NCBI RefSeq assembly: GCF_001423265.1
Contig: NZ_LMND01000031.1
Location: forward strand, 187,797 to 251,796
Reading direction: 5' to 3'
Origin: Methylobacterium sp. Leaf108
GTDB lineage: Bacteria; Pseudomonadota; Alphaproteobacteria; Rhizobiales; Beijerinckiaceae
Length of the DNA stretch: 64,000 nt
The translations under genes and the position numbers were made by a program. Below, in pieces: positions 25,679 to 33,419 of the stretch. How positions within the stretch are numbered: the first letter of the stretch is position 1; each line of letters begins with the position of its first letter. The notes beneath the pieces were generated by a model, which had not been told where the DNA came from, searched no databases, and worked only from the letters and a program-made list of their open reading frames with translations.

Positions 25679-26288
25679 TCACGACAAAGTATCGGTTACT
25701 GCGCCTTCCTTTCCCACCGGCAAGCGAACCTCACTGTAGCGCATATTCGATAGGGAACCCTGCAACTCGAGCAAGCCACTACTGACGAGGACCTTCACTC
25801 GCTCAGCGATATTCGTGTCGACGAGTCCCGAGCGCAGTGCCATGACGGTTCCCGCAATCATAGCAACCTTCTGCCAATGGCAGCCAACTAGTTGCATAAT
25901 GATTTCGTCGATACCCATATCGTCCTTGATGTCGTGTTTTTGACGAACTTTTTGCGTCGATTCAATATAAATATTCACTATCATCCGTTCAAATTTGTTC
26001 GAACTCCAATTTATGGCTTCTTCGAAAAAATTCTGCTTGATTACGGCTTCCAGCCTCAAAACGGCGTCGAAAATCAGGAAGAAACGCGCGTAATCGCCGA
26101 TTCGATTTATCAATAGTTTCTTGCAAAAATTGAGTCTTACAATACGGCTCAATCTGCGAACGGTCGGTCAAATAACAAAATAATTCATCAATGACACAGC
26201 TGAAATCTTCATCGGATAGGGCGGGCGGTTTTTCCCATCCCCACGTCTGAAGATTGTCGATCGCGTCGAGGGCCTCGTCGTTCGTCAT
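25679..26288 (-). pseudogene. Frameshifted foreign gene in an AT-rich island
   Basis: Two minus-strand frames overlap. The upstream one begins at ATG 26288 (MTNDEALDAIDNLQTWGW) after AAGGGCAGGC and looks like real protein to about FLQETIDKS, then turns into Arg-rich sequence. The other frame continues as plausible protein (IGDYARFFLIFDAVLRLEA, WQKVAMIAGTVMALRSGL) down to the stop at 25679. One frameshift near 26090-26110 would join them into about 200 aa. Base composition is far AT-richer than the flanking genes, pointing to acquisition from outside. I do not recognise the family; two separate overlapping genes are the alternative. Confidence 0.5.
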
Positions 26289-26392
26289 GCCTGCCCTTTT
26301 CAAGCTCCGCCAACCAGCGGATATCATTCGCGACTCGAAACAACCCTGTCCATGCCCAGCACCCCACAGGCTTCCGACAACCGATTGGTTCC

Positions 26393-26746
26393 ATGCGCCT
26401 CCTCCTCGCCCTCGCCGCCGTCCTCGCCGTCTGCGCCCTGTTCGTGCGCAGCTACACCGTGCCGCCGGCCCCCGACCGCCAGGGCGGCACCGTGGTGTCG
26501 CTGACCTGGCCGAACCGCTCGCCCTTCGGCAGCCCGCGCGGGGATTGCCTCGCCACGCCGGCGGCCGAACTGCCGATCGCCTGCCTGATCGCTTCGGTGG
26601 CGCGCTCGCGCGCCGAGGGCATCCCGCTCATGAGCTTCGGCTTCTGCCCGACCTGCTACGACCTGTCGGTGCGCATCGCCCGCCTGGGCCGCGATCCGGC
26701 GGCGATCGAGGCCAAGTCGGCGCAGATCTCGCGCTTCGGCTGGTAG
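26393..26746 (+). CDS. Hypothetical exported or membrane-anchored protein
   Basis: A 117-aa protein with an N-terminal hydrophobic segment (LLLALAAVLAVCALFVRS) that could be a signal anchor. The mature part contains four cysteines, two of them in FGFCPTCYD, a CPTC spacing that could bind metal or form a disulfide. No family is recognised. It ends three bases before the stop codon of the convergent gene on the minus strand, leaving no room for a separate terminator. Confidence 0.6.
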   Translation: MRLLLALAAVLAVCALFVRSYTVPPAPDRQGGTVVSLTWPNRSPFGSPRGDCLATPAAELPIACLIASVARSRAEGIPLMSFGFCPTCYDLSVRIARLGRDPAAIEAKSAQISRFGW

Positions 26747-26749
26747 GCC

Positions 26750-27949
26750 TCACTCCGCCTCGGCCGCCGGCTTGTCGCGGCCGCGCCAGCGCTTGACCGC
26801 GCGCACGGCGGCGGCACGCAGGGATTCCAGGCGAACGCCGAGGCCGTAGAACCGATCCCCCGCTCGCGTTTCCACGAGGACGTGCGCCAGCGGCAGGCGC
26901 TCGGCCCAGAACGTCTCGGCGAGGAAGAAGTCCGGCGGCGCGCAGGAATCGGCCACCGTCACGGCGGGATCGTCGATCAGGCTCCGGGTCAGGTGGTGCA
27001 GGTGCTGGGCGCCGGGGGAATCGCGGGCGGCGGCCTCGTCGAAGGCGATCTTCAGGCACCAGACCCGGCCGCGGGTGGCGAAGGTGAGGGCCGAGGCGAG
27101 GCTGCGCCCGTCCCGGTGCAGGCGGTCGATCCGCATGGCGCCCCGCGCCGCGAAGGCCGCCACCGCGGCCGCGACGAAGGCCGCCTCGTCCGGGCGGCAG
27201 GCCAGCGCGGTGGCCGCCCCGGTGCGCCCCTTCCAGCCCGCGCCTTCCAGAGCGATGAAATCGTCGAGGGCGGCAGCGACCGCACCCGGCGTCCGCGCGG
27301 TGTCGAAGGCGAGGGGGGTGTCGGCCTCCAGGCGCTCGCGCGACTGGCGCAGGCGCCGGCGCCGGCGGGCGGAGAGATGGCCGAGGTAGGCCGCCCGCTC
27401 GGCCTCGCTGCGGCCGGTCAGGTCGAGGAGGGCACGGGCATGGGCCCAGAACGGCGTCCGGCGCGTGCCCGCCGCCGCCGCCCAGCCCGCCAGCAGGTCG
27501 GCGAAGGCTCCTCGCGTCGGCACATGGGTGAGCATCGCCCGGCGCTGGCCGACCGCATCCAGGCCCGAAAACAGGGCGGCCAGCGCCGTCGCGGGGTCGT
27601 CGCCGTCGAGGAGCGGCACGCCGAAGACGCCGAACGGATGCATCCAGCCGATGGCCAGGGGCAGGCCCCAGCGGCGGCGGGTGACCCGGATCGGCCAGAG
27701 GGCGAGGAGGCGCAGGCCCGGCTCCTCGGGGGCTCGGTCGCCCACCAGCATCACCCGCACGCCGGAGCCGAACGGACCGGCGGCGGGAATCGCGAAGTCG
27801 GGATGGTAGAACAAGTTGTCGAAGGCGGGCGCGGCGGCCAGCGTCCGCCAGGCCCCGAGCCAGGGCGCGGCCGGCGAGAGGGGGCGGAGCGCCACCACGA
27901 GGTCGCCGATGCGGCGCGTCGGGCCGAAACGCTGATCGGGCTTTGCCAT
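26750..27949 (-). CDS. GNAT-type acetyltransferase-like protein of polysaccharide synthesis
   Basis: A 399-aa cytoplasmic protein of the group often called cellulose-biosynthesis (CelD-like/BcsL) acetyltransferases. Typical marks are PAFDNLFYHPDFA near residues 40-52, LGHLSARRRRRLRQSRERLE in the middle, ALEGAGWKGR and the late GNAT-like strands RIDRLHRDGRSLASALTF and KIAFDEAAARDSPG. The C-terminus is basic. ATG 27949 overlaps the stop of the flippase gene by one base (TGATG), so both are coupled. The pairing with a flippase supports a role in modifying a surface polysaccharide unit before or during export. Confidence 0.78.
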   Translation of the reverse strand: MAKPDQRFGPTRRIGDLVVALRPLSPAAPWLGAWRTLAAAPAFDNLFYHPDFAIPAAGPFGSGVRVMLVGDRAPEEPGLRLLALWPIRVTRRRWGLPLAIGWMHPFGVFGVPLLDGDDPATALAALFSGLDAVGQRRAMLTHVPTRGAFADLLAGWAAAAGTRRTPFWAHARALLDLTGRSEAERAAYLGHLSARRRRRLRQSRERLEADTPLAFDTARTPGAVAAALDDFIALEGAGWKGRTGAATALACRPDEAAFVAAAVAAFAARGAMRIDRLHRDGRSLASALTFATRGRVWCLKIAFDEAAARDSPGAQHLHHLTRSLIDDPAVTVADSCAPPDFFLAETFWAERLPLAHVLVETRAGDRFYGLGVRLESLRAAAVRAVKRWRGRDKPAAEAE

Positions 27950-29361
27950 CACGAGACCCGGCCGATCCGGCGCCGCACCAGGTCGGCGAGGCCGATCGGG
28001 TTGAGGTGCCAGGCGGTGGCGGCCGCCGCGAGGCCGATCAGCGCCAGTTGCAGGAGGGCGCCGACGGGCCCGAGGGCGAGCGCGTCGACACCGACCACCG
28101 CCAGCCGGCAGGCCAAGGCGCCGAGCGCGATGAGCATCAGATCGGTCCAGGGGATCGGCAGGCGCACGGCCTCGCGGGCACCCAGCACCAGGACGAGGCA
28201 GGCCACCGCCTGGCCGGCGAGGTTGGCCACGGCCGCCCCGGCGACGCCGTAGCGGGGGATGAGGACCGCCGAGAGGCCGGCGACGGTGGCCAGGAGGACC
28301 ATCGAGGCCACCGCTTCGAGGCGGCTGGTGGGCGAGAAGTAGATGACCTGGCCGAAGTAGTAGGCCCGGAACATCACGAGGATGCTGGCGGCCAGCAGCA
28401 GCGGCGCCACCGACAGGGCCGTCGCGCGGTAGTCCGGCCCGAGCAGCACCGACACGATCGGCCCGTCGAAGGTGAGCACGAACACCGCCCCGAAGGCCGC
28501 CACCAGCGCCATCAGCCGCATCGCATCGGCCAGGGCGGGTCGCGCCGCCGCCATGCCGCCGGCCCTGGCGTCGCGCTTGGCGATGGAGACCAGGGACAGG
28601 GCGATGGCCTCGCCGAACACGACGAAGCTCTGGCGCAGGAAATCGGACACCGCGCCGTAGGCGCCGAGCGCGCCCGTGCCGAGCACGCCGCCGACGATGA
28701 GCCGGTCGACGGTCTGGGCGAGGGCGGCGGCGGTGAAGGACACGATCAGGGGCCAGCCGTAGGCCAGGATCGCGCGGGCCTCGGCGAGGCTGCCGCGCCC
28801 GCGCAGGAGCGGCGCGATGGCCGCGAGGGCGGGCAGGGCGGCCAGGGCGTTGGCGAGCGCGATAGCGAGGAGGAGGTGGCGCGCATCGCCCGAGACCAGG
28901 AGCGAGAGGCTGCCGAGGCCGAGCACCAGCACGGCACGCAGGACCACCGCGGCCGCCACGGCGGTGGCGGCCAGCCGCGTGCGGGCGATCTCGGCGGCGG
29001 CCTCGAACAGGGTCATGCCCGCCCCCGAAGCCAGCACCGCGACGGCGACAGGGCCGGAGACGAGGCCGAGGGCGCAGGCGATCGCGCAGACGACCCCGCT
29101 GAGGAGCACCATGCCACCCAGCAGCCGCAGCACGGTGCCGACCTGCACCGCCGCCCGGGTCTCGTCGTAGAGGGCGAAGAACGCGTATTTCGGCCACTGG
29201 CTGGTGGCGCTGTAGAGGAGGAGCGACCAGGACAGGATGAGCAGATACGTCCCGAAGGCCTCCGGGGGCGCCAGCCGGGTGAACACGGCCACGGCGGCCA
29301 TGTTGAGGGCGGCGGCGAGGCCGCGCGAGCCGACATAGGTGAAGGTGTGGCGCGCGATCAT
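27949..29361 (-). CDS. Polysaccharide flippase (Wzx/MATE-like)
   Basis: A 470-aa polytopic inner-membrane protein with about 12-14 hydrophobic segments. The N-terminus (HTFTYVGSRGLAAALNMAAV, FTRLAPPEAFGTYLL) is typical for oligosaccharide flippases of the polysaccharide-biosynthesis superfamily, which move lipid-linked units across the membrane. Later, VFGEAIALSLVSIAKRDA and RAYYFGQVIYFSPTSRLE match the same group. ATG 29361 is the first start before the conserved part. It is followed with one-base overlap by the acetyltransferase-like gene. No glycosyltransferases are adjacent, so this is a fragment of a pathway spread over the genome. Confidence 0.82.
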   Translation of the reverse strand: MIARHTFTYVGSRGLAAALNMAAVAVFTRLAPPEAFGTYLLILSWSLLLYSATSQWPKYAFFALYDETRAAVQVGTVLRLLGGMVLLSGVVCAIACALGLVSGPVAVAVLASGAGMTLFEAAAEIARTRLAATAVAAAVVLRAVLVLGLGSLSLLVSGDARHLLLAIALANALAALPALAAIAPLLRGRGSLAEARAILAYGWPLIVSFTAAALAQTVDRLIVGGVLGTGALGAYGAVSDFLRQSFVVFGEAIALSLVSIAKRDARAGGMAAARPALADAMRLMALVAAFGAVFVLTFDGPIVSVLLGPDYRATALSVAPLLLAASILVMFRAYYFGQVIYFSPTSRLEAVASMVLLATVAGLSAVLIPRYGVAGAAVANLAGQAVACLVLVLGAREAVRLPIPWTDLMLIALGALACRLAVVGVDALALGPVGALLQLALIGLAAAATAWHLNPIGLADLVRRRIGRVS

Positions 29362-29507
29362 CCCGGACCCCGGCCCGATCCGGGCAAGGACGAAGCCTTA
29401 TCACGGCGCCCTTGGAAAAGACCTTAACGGTCCAGCCAGTCGCAGACCGCACGCATCGCGCATCGGATGCTTCGGCTGACCTGAGGCATGATCGCAATCG
29501 AAAGGAT

Positions 29508-29583
29508 TGGCTCCCCGAGTAGGACTCGAACCTACGACAAAGCGATTAACAGTCGCTTGCTCTACCAACTGAGCTATCGGGGA
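29508..29583 (-). tRNA. tRNA-Asn (GUU)
   Basis: On the minus strand a 76-base cloverleaf begins TCCCCGA and ends TCGGGGAGCCA with encoded CCA. The acceptor pairs fully. The D-arm is GCTCAGTTGGTAGAGC, the anticodon loop CTGTTAA carries GTT for asparagine, and the T-arm includes GGTTCGAGTCC. It is a single tRNA in front of the flippase transcript direction. Confidence 0.96.
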
Positions 29584-29854
29584 CCACGGCGGGGTCTCTA
29601 CACACGGGAACGGCGGGGCGCAAGGGCCGGGGGGCGAGGTTTCACGAATCCGTCACGCAGCGTCGGTCCCGACGTGATGCCGTTCCTTGCCTGCCTCGCG
29701 GGATGCCTTGCCTCACGTGACGGATGCGTGACGCCGATGTCGGGTTGGCCGTTGCTCAAGGGGGCCCGCCTCTGCTAGAGAGCCGCTCGCCCCCGATCGG
29801 CCGCCCGATCCGGACCAGCGCGGCACGGCCCCAGGATGGGGTACGGCCAGACGA

Positions 29855-29928
29855 GGCCTCGTGGCGGAGTGGTTACGCAGAGGACTGCAAATCCTTGTAC
29901 GGGGGTTCGATTCCCTCCGAGGCCTCCA
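29855..29928 (+). tRNA. tRNA-Cys (GCA)
   Basis: A 74-base cloverleaf starting GGCCTCG and ending CGAGGCCTCCA. The anticodon loop CTGCAAA carries GCA for cysteine; the T-arm has GGTTCGATTCC. The discriminator base is U, the known cysteine identity element. CCA is encoded. Confidence 0.96.
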
Positions 29929-30096
29929 ATTTCCTTCTTCCCTTCGAACGCTTTCGGTTTCCGACCGGGAACCTTGCGTTTCTCGAGCCGATCCCCGACA
30001 AACCGCGGGCTTCGGCCGCCGAGCTCGGACCGTCCTGTCGGATGCGTCCTGCGAGAGTTTCGGCACGCCCCGGCGGCCATGGGAGAAAGGGCACCG

Positions 30097-30744
30097 ATGC
30101 TCGATGATGCGCAGGCGCGACGCCTCATGGTCGATTGCCAGTTGCGGACCTTCGACGTGACCAATGTCGCGGTCCTCGACGCCTTCGGCGCGGTCCCGCG
30201 CGAGCGGTTCGTACCGGCGGACCGGGCGGCCTTCGCCTACAGCGACCAGACCCTGCGGCTGGGACCGGACCGGGCGATGCCCGCGCCGATGCTGCTCGCA
30301 CGCATGATCCAGGCCCTGGCGGTGGAGCCCGGCGCCCGCTTCCTCGACGTCGCCGCCGGCTACGGCTACGGGGCGGCGATCCTCTCCGGTCTGGGCGCCG
30401 AGGGCGTCGCCCTCGAACCCGACGCCGCCCTGGCGGCGGGCGCCCGGGAGCGACTGGCCGGCCGGCCCGGCGTGAGCGTGGTCGAGGCCGCCCTCGACGG
30501 GGGCCCGACCGAGGGTGGCCCGTTCGACGTGATCCTCGTGGAGGGCCGCGTCGAGGTACGGCCGCAGGGCCTCCTCGACCAGCTCGCCGACGGCGGCCGC
30601 CTCGTCTGCGTGATGGGGCGCGACCGTGCCGCCAAGGCGACCCTGTTCGTGCGTGCCGGCTCCGCTTTCGGCTCGCGCCCGCTGTTCGACGCGGCCTTGC
30701 CGGCCCTGCCGGGCTTCGCGGCCGACGCCGGCTTCGTCTTCTGA
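30097..30744 (+). CDS. Protein-L-isoaspartate O-methyltransferase-like protein
   Basis: A 215-aa SAM-dependent methyltransferase of the Pcm superfamily. It begins with AQARRLMVDCQLRTFDVTN, as in the alphaproteobacterial paralogue that stands before tolC. The SAM-binding motif I is FLDVAAGYGYGAAILSGLG; canonical Pcm has GTGSGYxxA, so the first Gly/Thr are replaced and true repair activity is uncertain. AFAYSDQTLRLG resembles the substrate loop. ATG 30097 follows AAAGGGCACCG. The pairing with tolC is conserved in the group, but its reason is not known to me. Its stop codon lies in a dispersed repeat (30742). Confidence 0.82.
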   Translation: MLDDAQARRLMVDCQLRTFDVTNVAVLDAFGAVPRERFVPADRAAFAYSDQTLRLGPDRAMPAPMLLARMIQALAVEPGARFLDVAAGYGYGAAILSGLGAEGVALEPDAALAAGARERLAGRPGVSVVEAALDGGPTEGGPFDVILVEGRVEVRPQGLLDQLADGGRLVCVMGRDRAAKATLFVRAGSAFGSRPLFDAALPALPGFAADAGFVF

Positions 30745-30854
30745 GACGGTTTCCGCTCGAATCCAGTGTGAACCGTCTCACGAAGCCCGCGCGGCGCCCG
30801 AGCGAAGCCCATTTCCCGCATCACGACGCGATCAACCGGAGATGGCATGAGACG
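30742..30854 (+). repeat. Dispersed repeat family B, copy 1
   Basis: This 113-base element begins with the stop codon of the pcm-like gene (TGA) and reads TGAGACGGTTTCCGCT; a second copy with the same order of blocks lies at 49585-49696. Shared blocks include CCCGCGCGGCGCC, GAGCGAAGCCCAT, CGCATCACGA and GATCAACCGGA. GAGACGGTT (30743-30751) pairs with AACCGTCTC (30771-30779), and ATGAGACG recurs at the right end. No coding capacity is conserved between the copies. Confidence 0.85.
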
Positions 30855-30869
30855 CCCTCCGCGCCCCCC

Positions 30870-30901
30870 GATCGGGTGTCGCTTTTATGCGGCACCCGAT
30901 C
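30870..30901 (+). terminator. Hairpin downstream of repeat B copy 1
   Basis: GATCGGGTGTCGC (30870-30882) pairs with GCGGCACCCGATC (30889-30901), with one G-U pair, around the loop TTTTAT. The flanking ACCTTTCTTTACC on the right is T-rich. It probably ends the pcm-like transcript. The rest of 30902-31084, before tolC, shows no gene. Confidence 0.65.
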
Positions 30902-31084
30902 ACCTTTCTTTACCCACCGGCCGACGGGGCCTGTGCCGATGGTGCCAAGCTCGTCTAGACAGAGCACCGGGGCGGGCAACCCGGACTGCGCTTTCTGGAT
31001 CCCCACGGACGTCAAGTGGGAACCCTCGGGCGCCGCGACCGTCGCTGGACGGTCGGCCGGTTCATCGAGAAACCGCAAGGGCTG

Positions 31085-32524
31085 ATGGACGTGAGAGAAC
31101 GGAACTCCGCGACGCGGGCTGAGCTTGCGCTCGCCGGCTTCGCCGCACCTGGGCTGGGTCGTCTGGCGCTGGCCGGATTGTCCCTGGCCGGCCTCGCCGT
31201 CGCTTCGGCGGCCCCCGCGAGCGCCGAGACGCTCGAGAGCGCCCTGGCGCGGGCCTACCGCGCCAATCCCGTGCTCAACGCCGGCCGCGCCGGCCTGCGC
31301 GCCACCGACGAGAACGTGGCCCAGGCCCAGGCCGGGTATCGGCCGACCGTCAACCTCAGCGCCGACATCGGCATCCAGCAGTTCCAGGGCCGCATCTCGG
31401 GCCAGCAGCTGAACAACACCACCCGGCCGGGCGGGGCGGGCCTGACGATCAACCAGAACCTGTTCGACGGGTTCCAGACCAACAACCAGACCCGACGCGC
31501 CGAATCGAACGTGCTGAGCACGCGCGAGTCCCTGCGCGCCACCGAGATGAATACCCTGTTCAGCGCGGCGCAGGCCTACATGAACGTCCTGCGCGACACG
31601 GCCAACCTGGAGCTGCAGCGCAACAACGTCGAGGTGCTCGAGGAGCAGCTTCGCCAGACCCGCGACCGCTTCAACGTCGGCGAGGTCACCCGCACCGACG
31701 TCGCCCAGGCCGAGGCGCGCCTGGCCGGTGCCCGCTCCAGCGTGAGCACCGCCGAATCCAACCTGCGGTCCTCCATCGGCGATTACCGCCGCCGCATCGG
31801 CGTCGAGCCGCGCCAGCTCGCCCCGGGCCGCCCCCTCGACCGGTTCGTGCCCCCCGGCCTCGATGCCGCGGTAGGGATCGGCCTCAAGGAGCATCCCCAG
31901 ATCCTGGCCTCGCTCCATGCGGTGGACGTAGCCGAGGCGCAGGTGAAGATCTTCGAGGGCCAGCTCTATCCCCGCGTCGGCCTGCAGGGCGCGGTGCAGC
32001 AGCGCTACGACACCCAGTTCCCCGGCGACAACGGCGTCACCGCCTCCATCGTCGGCTCGATCTCGATCCCGCTCTACGAGGGCGGCCAGACCTATTCGCA
32101 GATCCGCCAGGCCAAGGAGCAGGTCGGCCAGGCCCGCATCAACGTCGAGGACGTGCGCGACCAGGTCCGCTCGGCGATCGTCACCGCCTGGGGCCAGCTC
32201 GAGGCCTCCAAGGCCCAGGTGATCGCCTCCCAGGCCCAGGTCCAGGCCAACGAGGTCGCCCTCAACGGCGTGCGCGAGGAGGCCCGCGTCGGCCAGCGCA
32301 CCACCCTCGACGTGCTGAACGCGCAACAGGAACTGCTCAACTCGCGCGTCAACCTCATCATCGCCCAGCGCGACCGGGTGGTGAACTCCTACGGCGTCGT
32401 CCAGGCGGTGGGCCGGCTGACGGTGCGCTTCACCGCGATCCCGACCGCGATCTACTCCCCCAAGGAGCATTTCGACCAGGTCAAGGACCTCTGGTACGGC
32501 GTGCGGACCCCCGACGGGCGCTGA
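31085..32524 (+). CDS. tolC: TolC family outer membrane efflux/secretion protein
   Basis: A trimeric outer-membrane channel that completes type I secretion and drug efflux. The 479-aa protein has an N-terminal export segment (LALAGLSLAGLAVASAAPASA) and then two OEP repeats, beginning TLESALARAYRANPVLNAGRA and, in the second half, LKEHPQILASLHAVDVAEAQV. NVGEVTRTDVAQAEARLAGA and RVGQRTTLDVLNAQQELLNSR are the matching helix-turn signatures. ATG 31085 lies just before the signal sequence. The neighbours are the pcm-like gene and popZ, not pump genes, as usual for alphaproteobacterial tolC, so it probably serves several inner-membrane partners. Confidence 0.94.
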   Translation: MDVRERNSATRAELALAGFAAPGLGRLALAGLSLAGLAVASAAPASAETLESALARAYRANPVLNAGRAGLRATDENVAQAQAGYRPTVNLSADIGIQQFQGRISGQQLNNTTRPGGAGLTINQNLFDGFQTNNQTRRAESNVLSTRESLRATEMNTLFSAAQAYMNVLRDTANLELQRNNVEVLEEQLRQTRDRFNVGEVTRTDVAQAEARLAGARSSVSTAESNLRSSIGDYRRRIGVEPRQLAPGRPLDRFVPPGLDAAVGIGLKEHPQILASLHAVDVAEAQVKIFEGQLYPRVGLQGAVQQRYDTQFPGDNGVTASIVGSISIPLYEGGQTYSQIRQAKEQVGQARINVEDVRDQVRSAIVTAWGQLEASKAQVIASQAQVQANEVALNGVREEARVGQRTTLDVLNAQQELLNSRVNLIIAQRDRVVNSYGVVQAVGRLTVRFTAIPTAIYSPKEHFDQVKDLWYGVRTPDGR

Positions 32525-32655
32525 CCCCGGCCGACGGTTTCCTGTGGCCCGCGGTGTTGCGGAAGAGTCCCGCGGCTTGTGCTCCGCCACGGGCGTGAGC
32601 ATCGTGATCCACCGGATCAACCGTTCCTTAACCTTATGCTCCGAGCATCGTCCTT

Positions 32656-33324
32656 ATGAGTGCAGCGAGCCCCAAGGCGCAGGACAAGGCCCAGGAGCTG
32701 GGCCAGGAACCCTCCATGGAGGAGATCCTGGCCTCGATCCGCCGCATCATCGCCGACGACCAGGTCGCCAAGACCGAGGACGCGGAGCCCGTGCGCTCCC
32801 CCCAGCCCAGGCGCCAGGACGACGACATCCTCGATCTCGCCGAGGTCGCCCGGCCGATCCGCAAGCCGGCCCCGATCGAGGAGGAGCCGATCGGCTTTCG
32901 CGAGGCGACGGCCGACGACGTCATCGACTTCGACTCGATCTCCTTCGACGACGCGCCGGAGCCCGAGCCGGAACTCAGCTGGGACGAACCGGCTCCCGCG
33001 CCCCGGCAAGAGATCCGCGAACAGATCCGCGAGGAGGTTCGCCAGGACGCTCGCCAGGAAGTTCGGCACGAGCCCTACCGGGACATCCGGCCCGAGCCGG
33101 CGAGCGCGCACGACCGCCTCACCTCGGCGGTGACCGATGCCAGCGTCCACCAGGCCTTCGGCATGCTGGCGAGCACGGTGCTCAGCCACAACGCCCGCAC
33201 GCTGGAGGACCTCGTGCAGGACATGCTGCGCCCGATGCTCAAATCCTGGCTCGACGACAACCTGCCGGTGATGGTCGAGCGCCTGGTGCGGGCCGAGATC
33301 GAGCGCGTGGCCCGCGGCCGCTGA
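32656..33324 (+). CDS. popZ: Polar organizing protein PopZ (DUF2497)
   Basis: PopZ forms a pole-located network that anchors the chromosomal origin region and recruits cell-cycle proteins. The 222-aa product has the three-part layout: a short N-terminal helix (QEPSMEEILASIRRIIADD, the partner-binding segment), an acidic, proline- and glutamate-rich disordered middle (residues about 40-140), and conserved C-terminal oligomerisation helices (AFGMLASTVLSHNARTLEDL, MLRPMLKSWLDDNLPVMVER). The position directly upstream of valS is the same as in Caulobacter. It is longer than the Caulobacter protein mostly because of the linker. ATG 32656 begins at the expected N-terminus. Confidence 0.93.
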   Translation: MSAASPKAQDKAQELGQEPSMEEILASIRRIIADDQVAKTEDAEPVRSPQPRRQDDDILDLAEVARPIRKPAPIEEEPIGFREATADDVIDFDSISFDDAPEPEPELSWDEPAPAPRQEIREQIREEVRQDARQEVRHEPYRDIRPEPASAHDRLTSAVTDASVHQAFGMLASTVLSHNARTLEDLVQDMLRPMLKSWLDDNLPVMVERLVRAEIERVARGR

Positions 33325-33419
33325 AGCGCCGATCCGCCGAGCGTCGGTTGACGCGGGCCCCGTGACGGGTTGAAAGCGGCCGGACGCGACGTTCCGCGTG
33401 AAGTGGCCCCGACTCCGTC

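Noticed and set aside
26750..29497. One 915-aa fused minus-strand protein
   Set aside because: Only the last 399 codons look like protein; the first part is the shadow of the flippase gene in another frame. The true start is ATG 27949, coupled to the flippase stop.
29641..29725. Inverted repeat ATCCGTCACG / CGTGACGGAT between the tRNA-Asn and tRNA-Cys genes as an attachment site
   Set aside because: The arms are 58 bases apart, there is no integrase gene or duplicated tRNA end nearby; a chance or weak regulatory repeat is as likely.
31019..31043. EcfG-like promoter before tolC (GGAAC-N16-CGTC)
   Set aside because: One mismatch in the four-base -10 element; with such a short motif this is weak, and tolC is not an expected stress-only gene.
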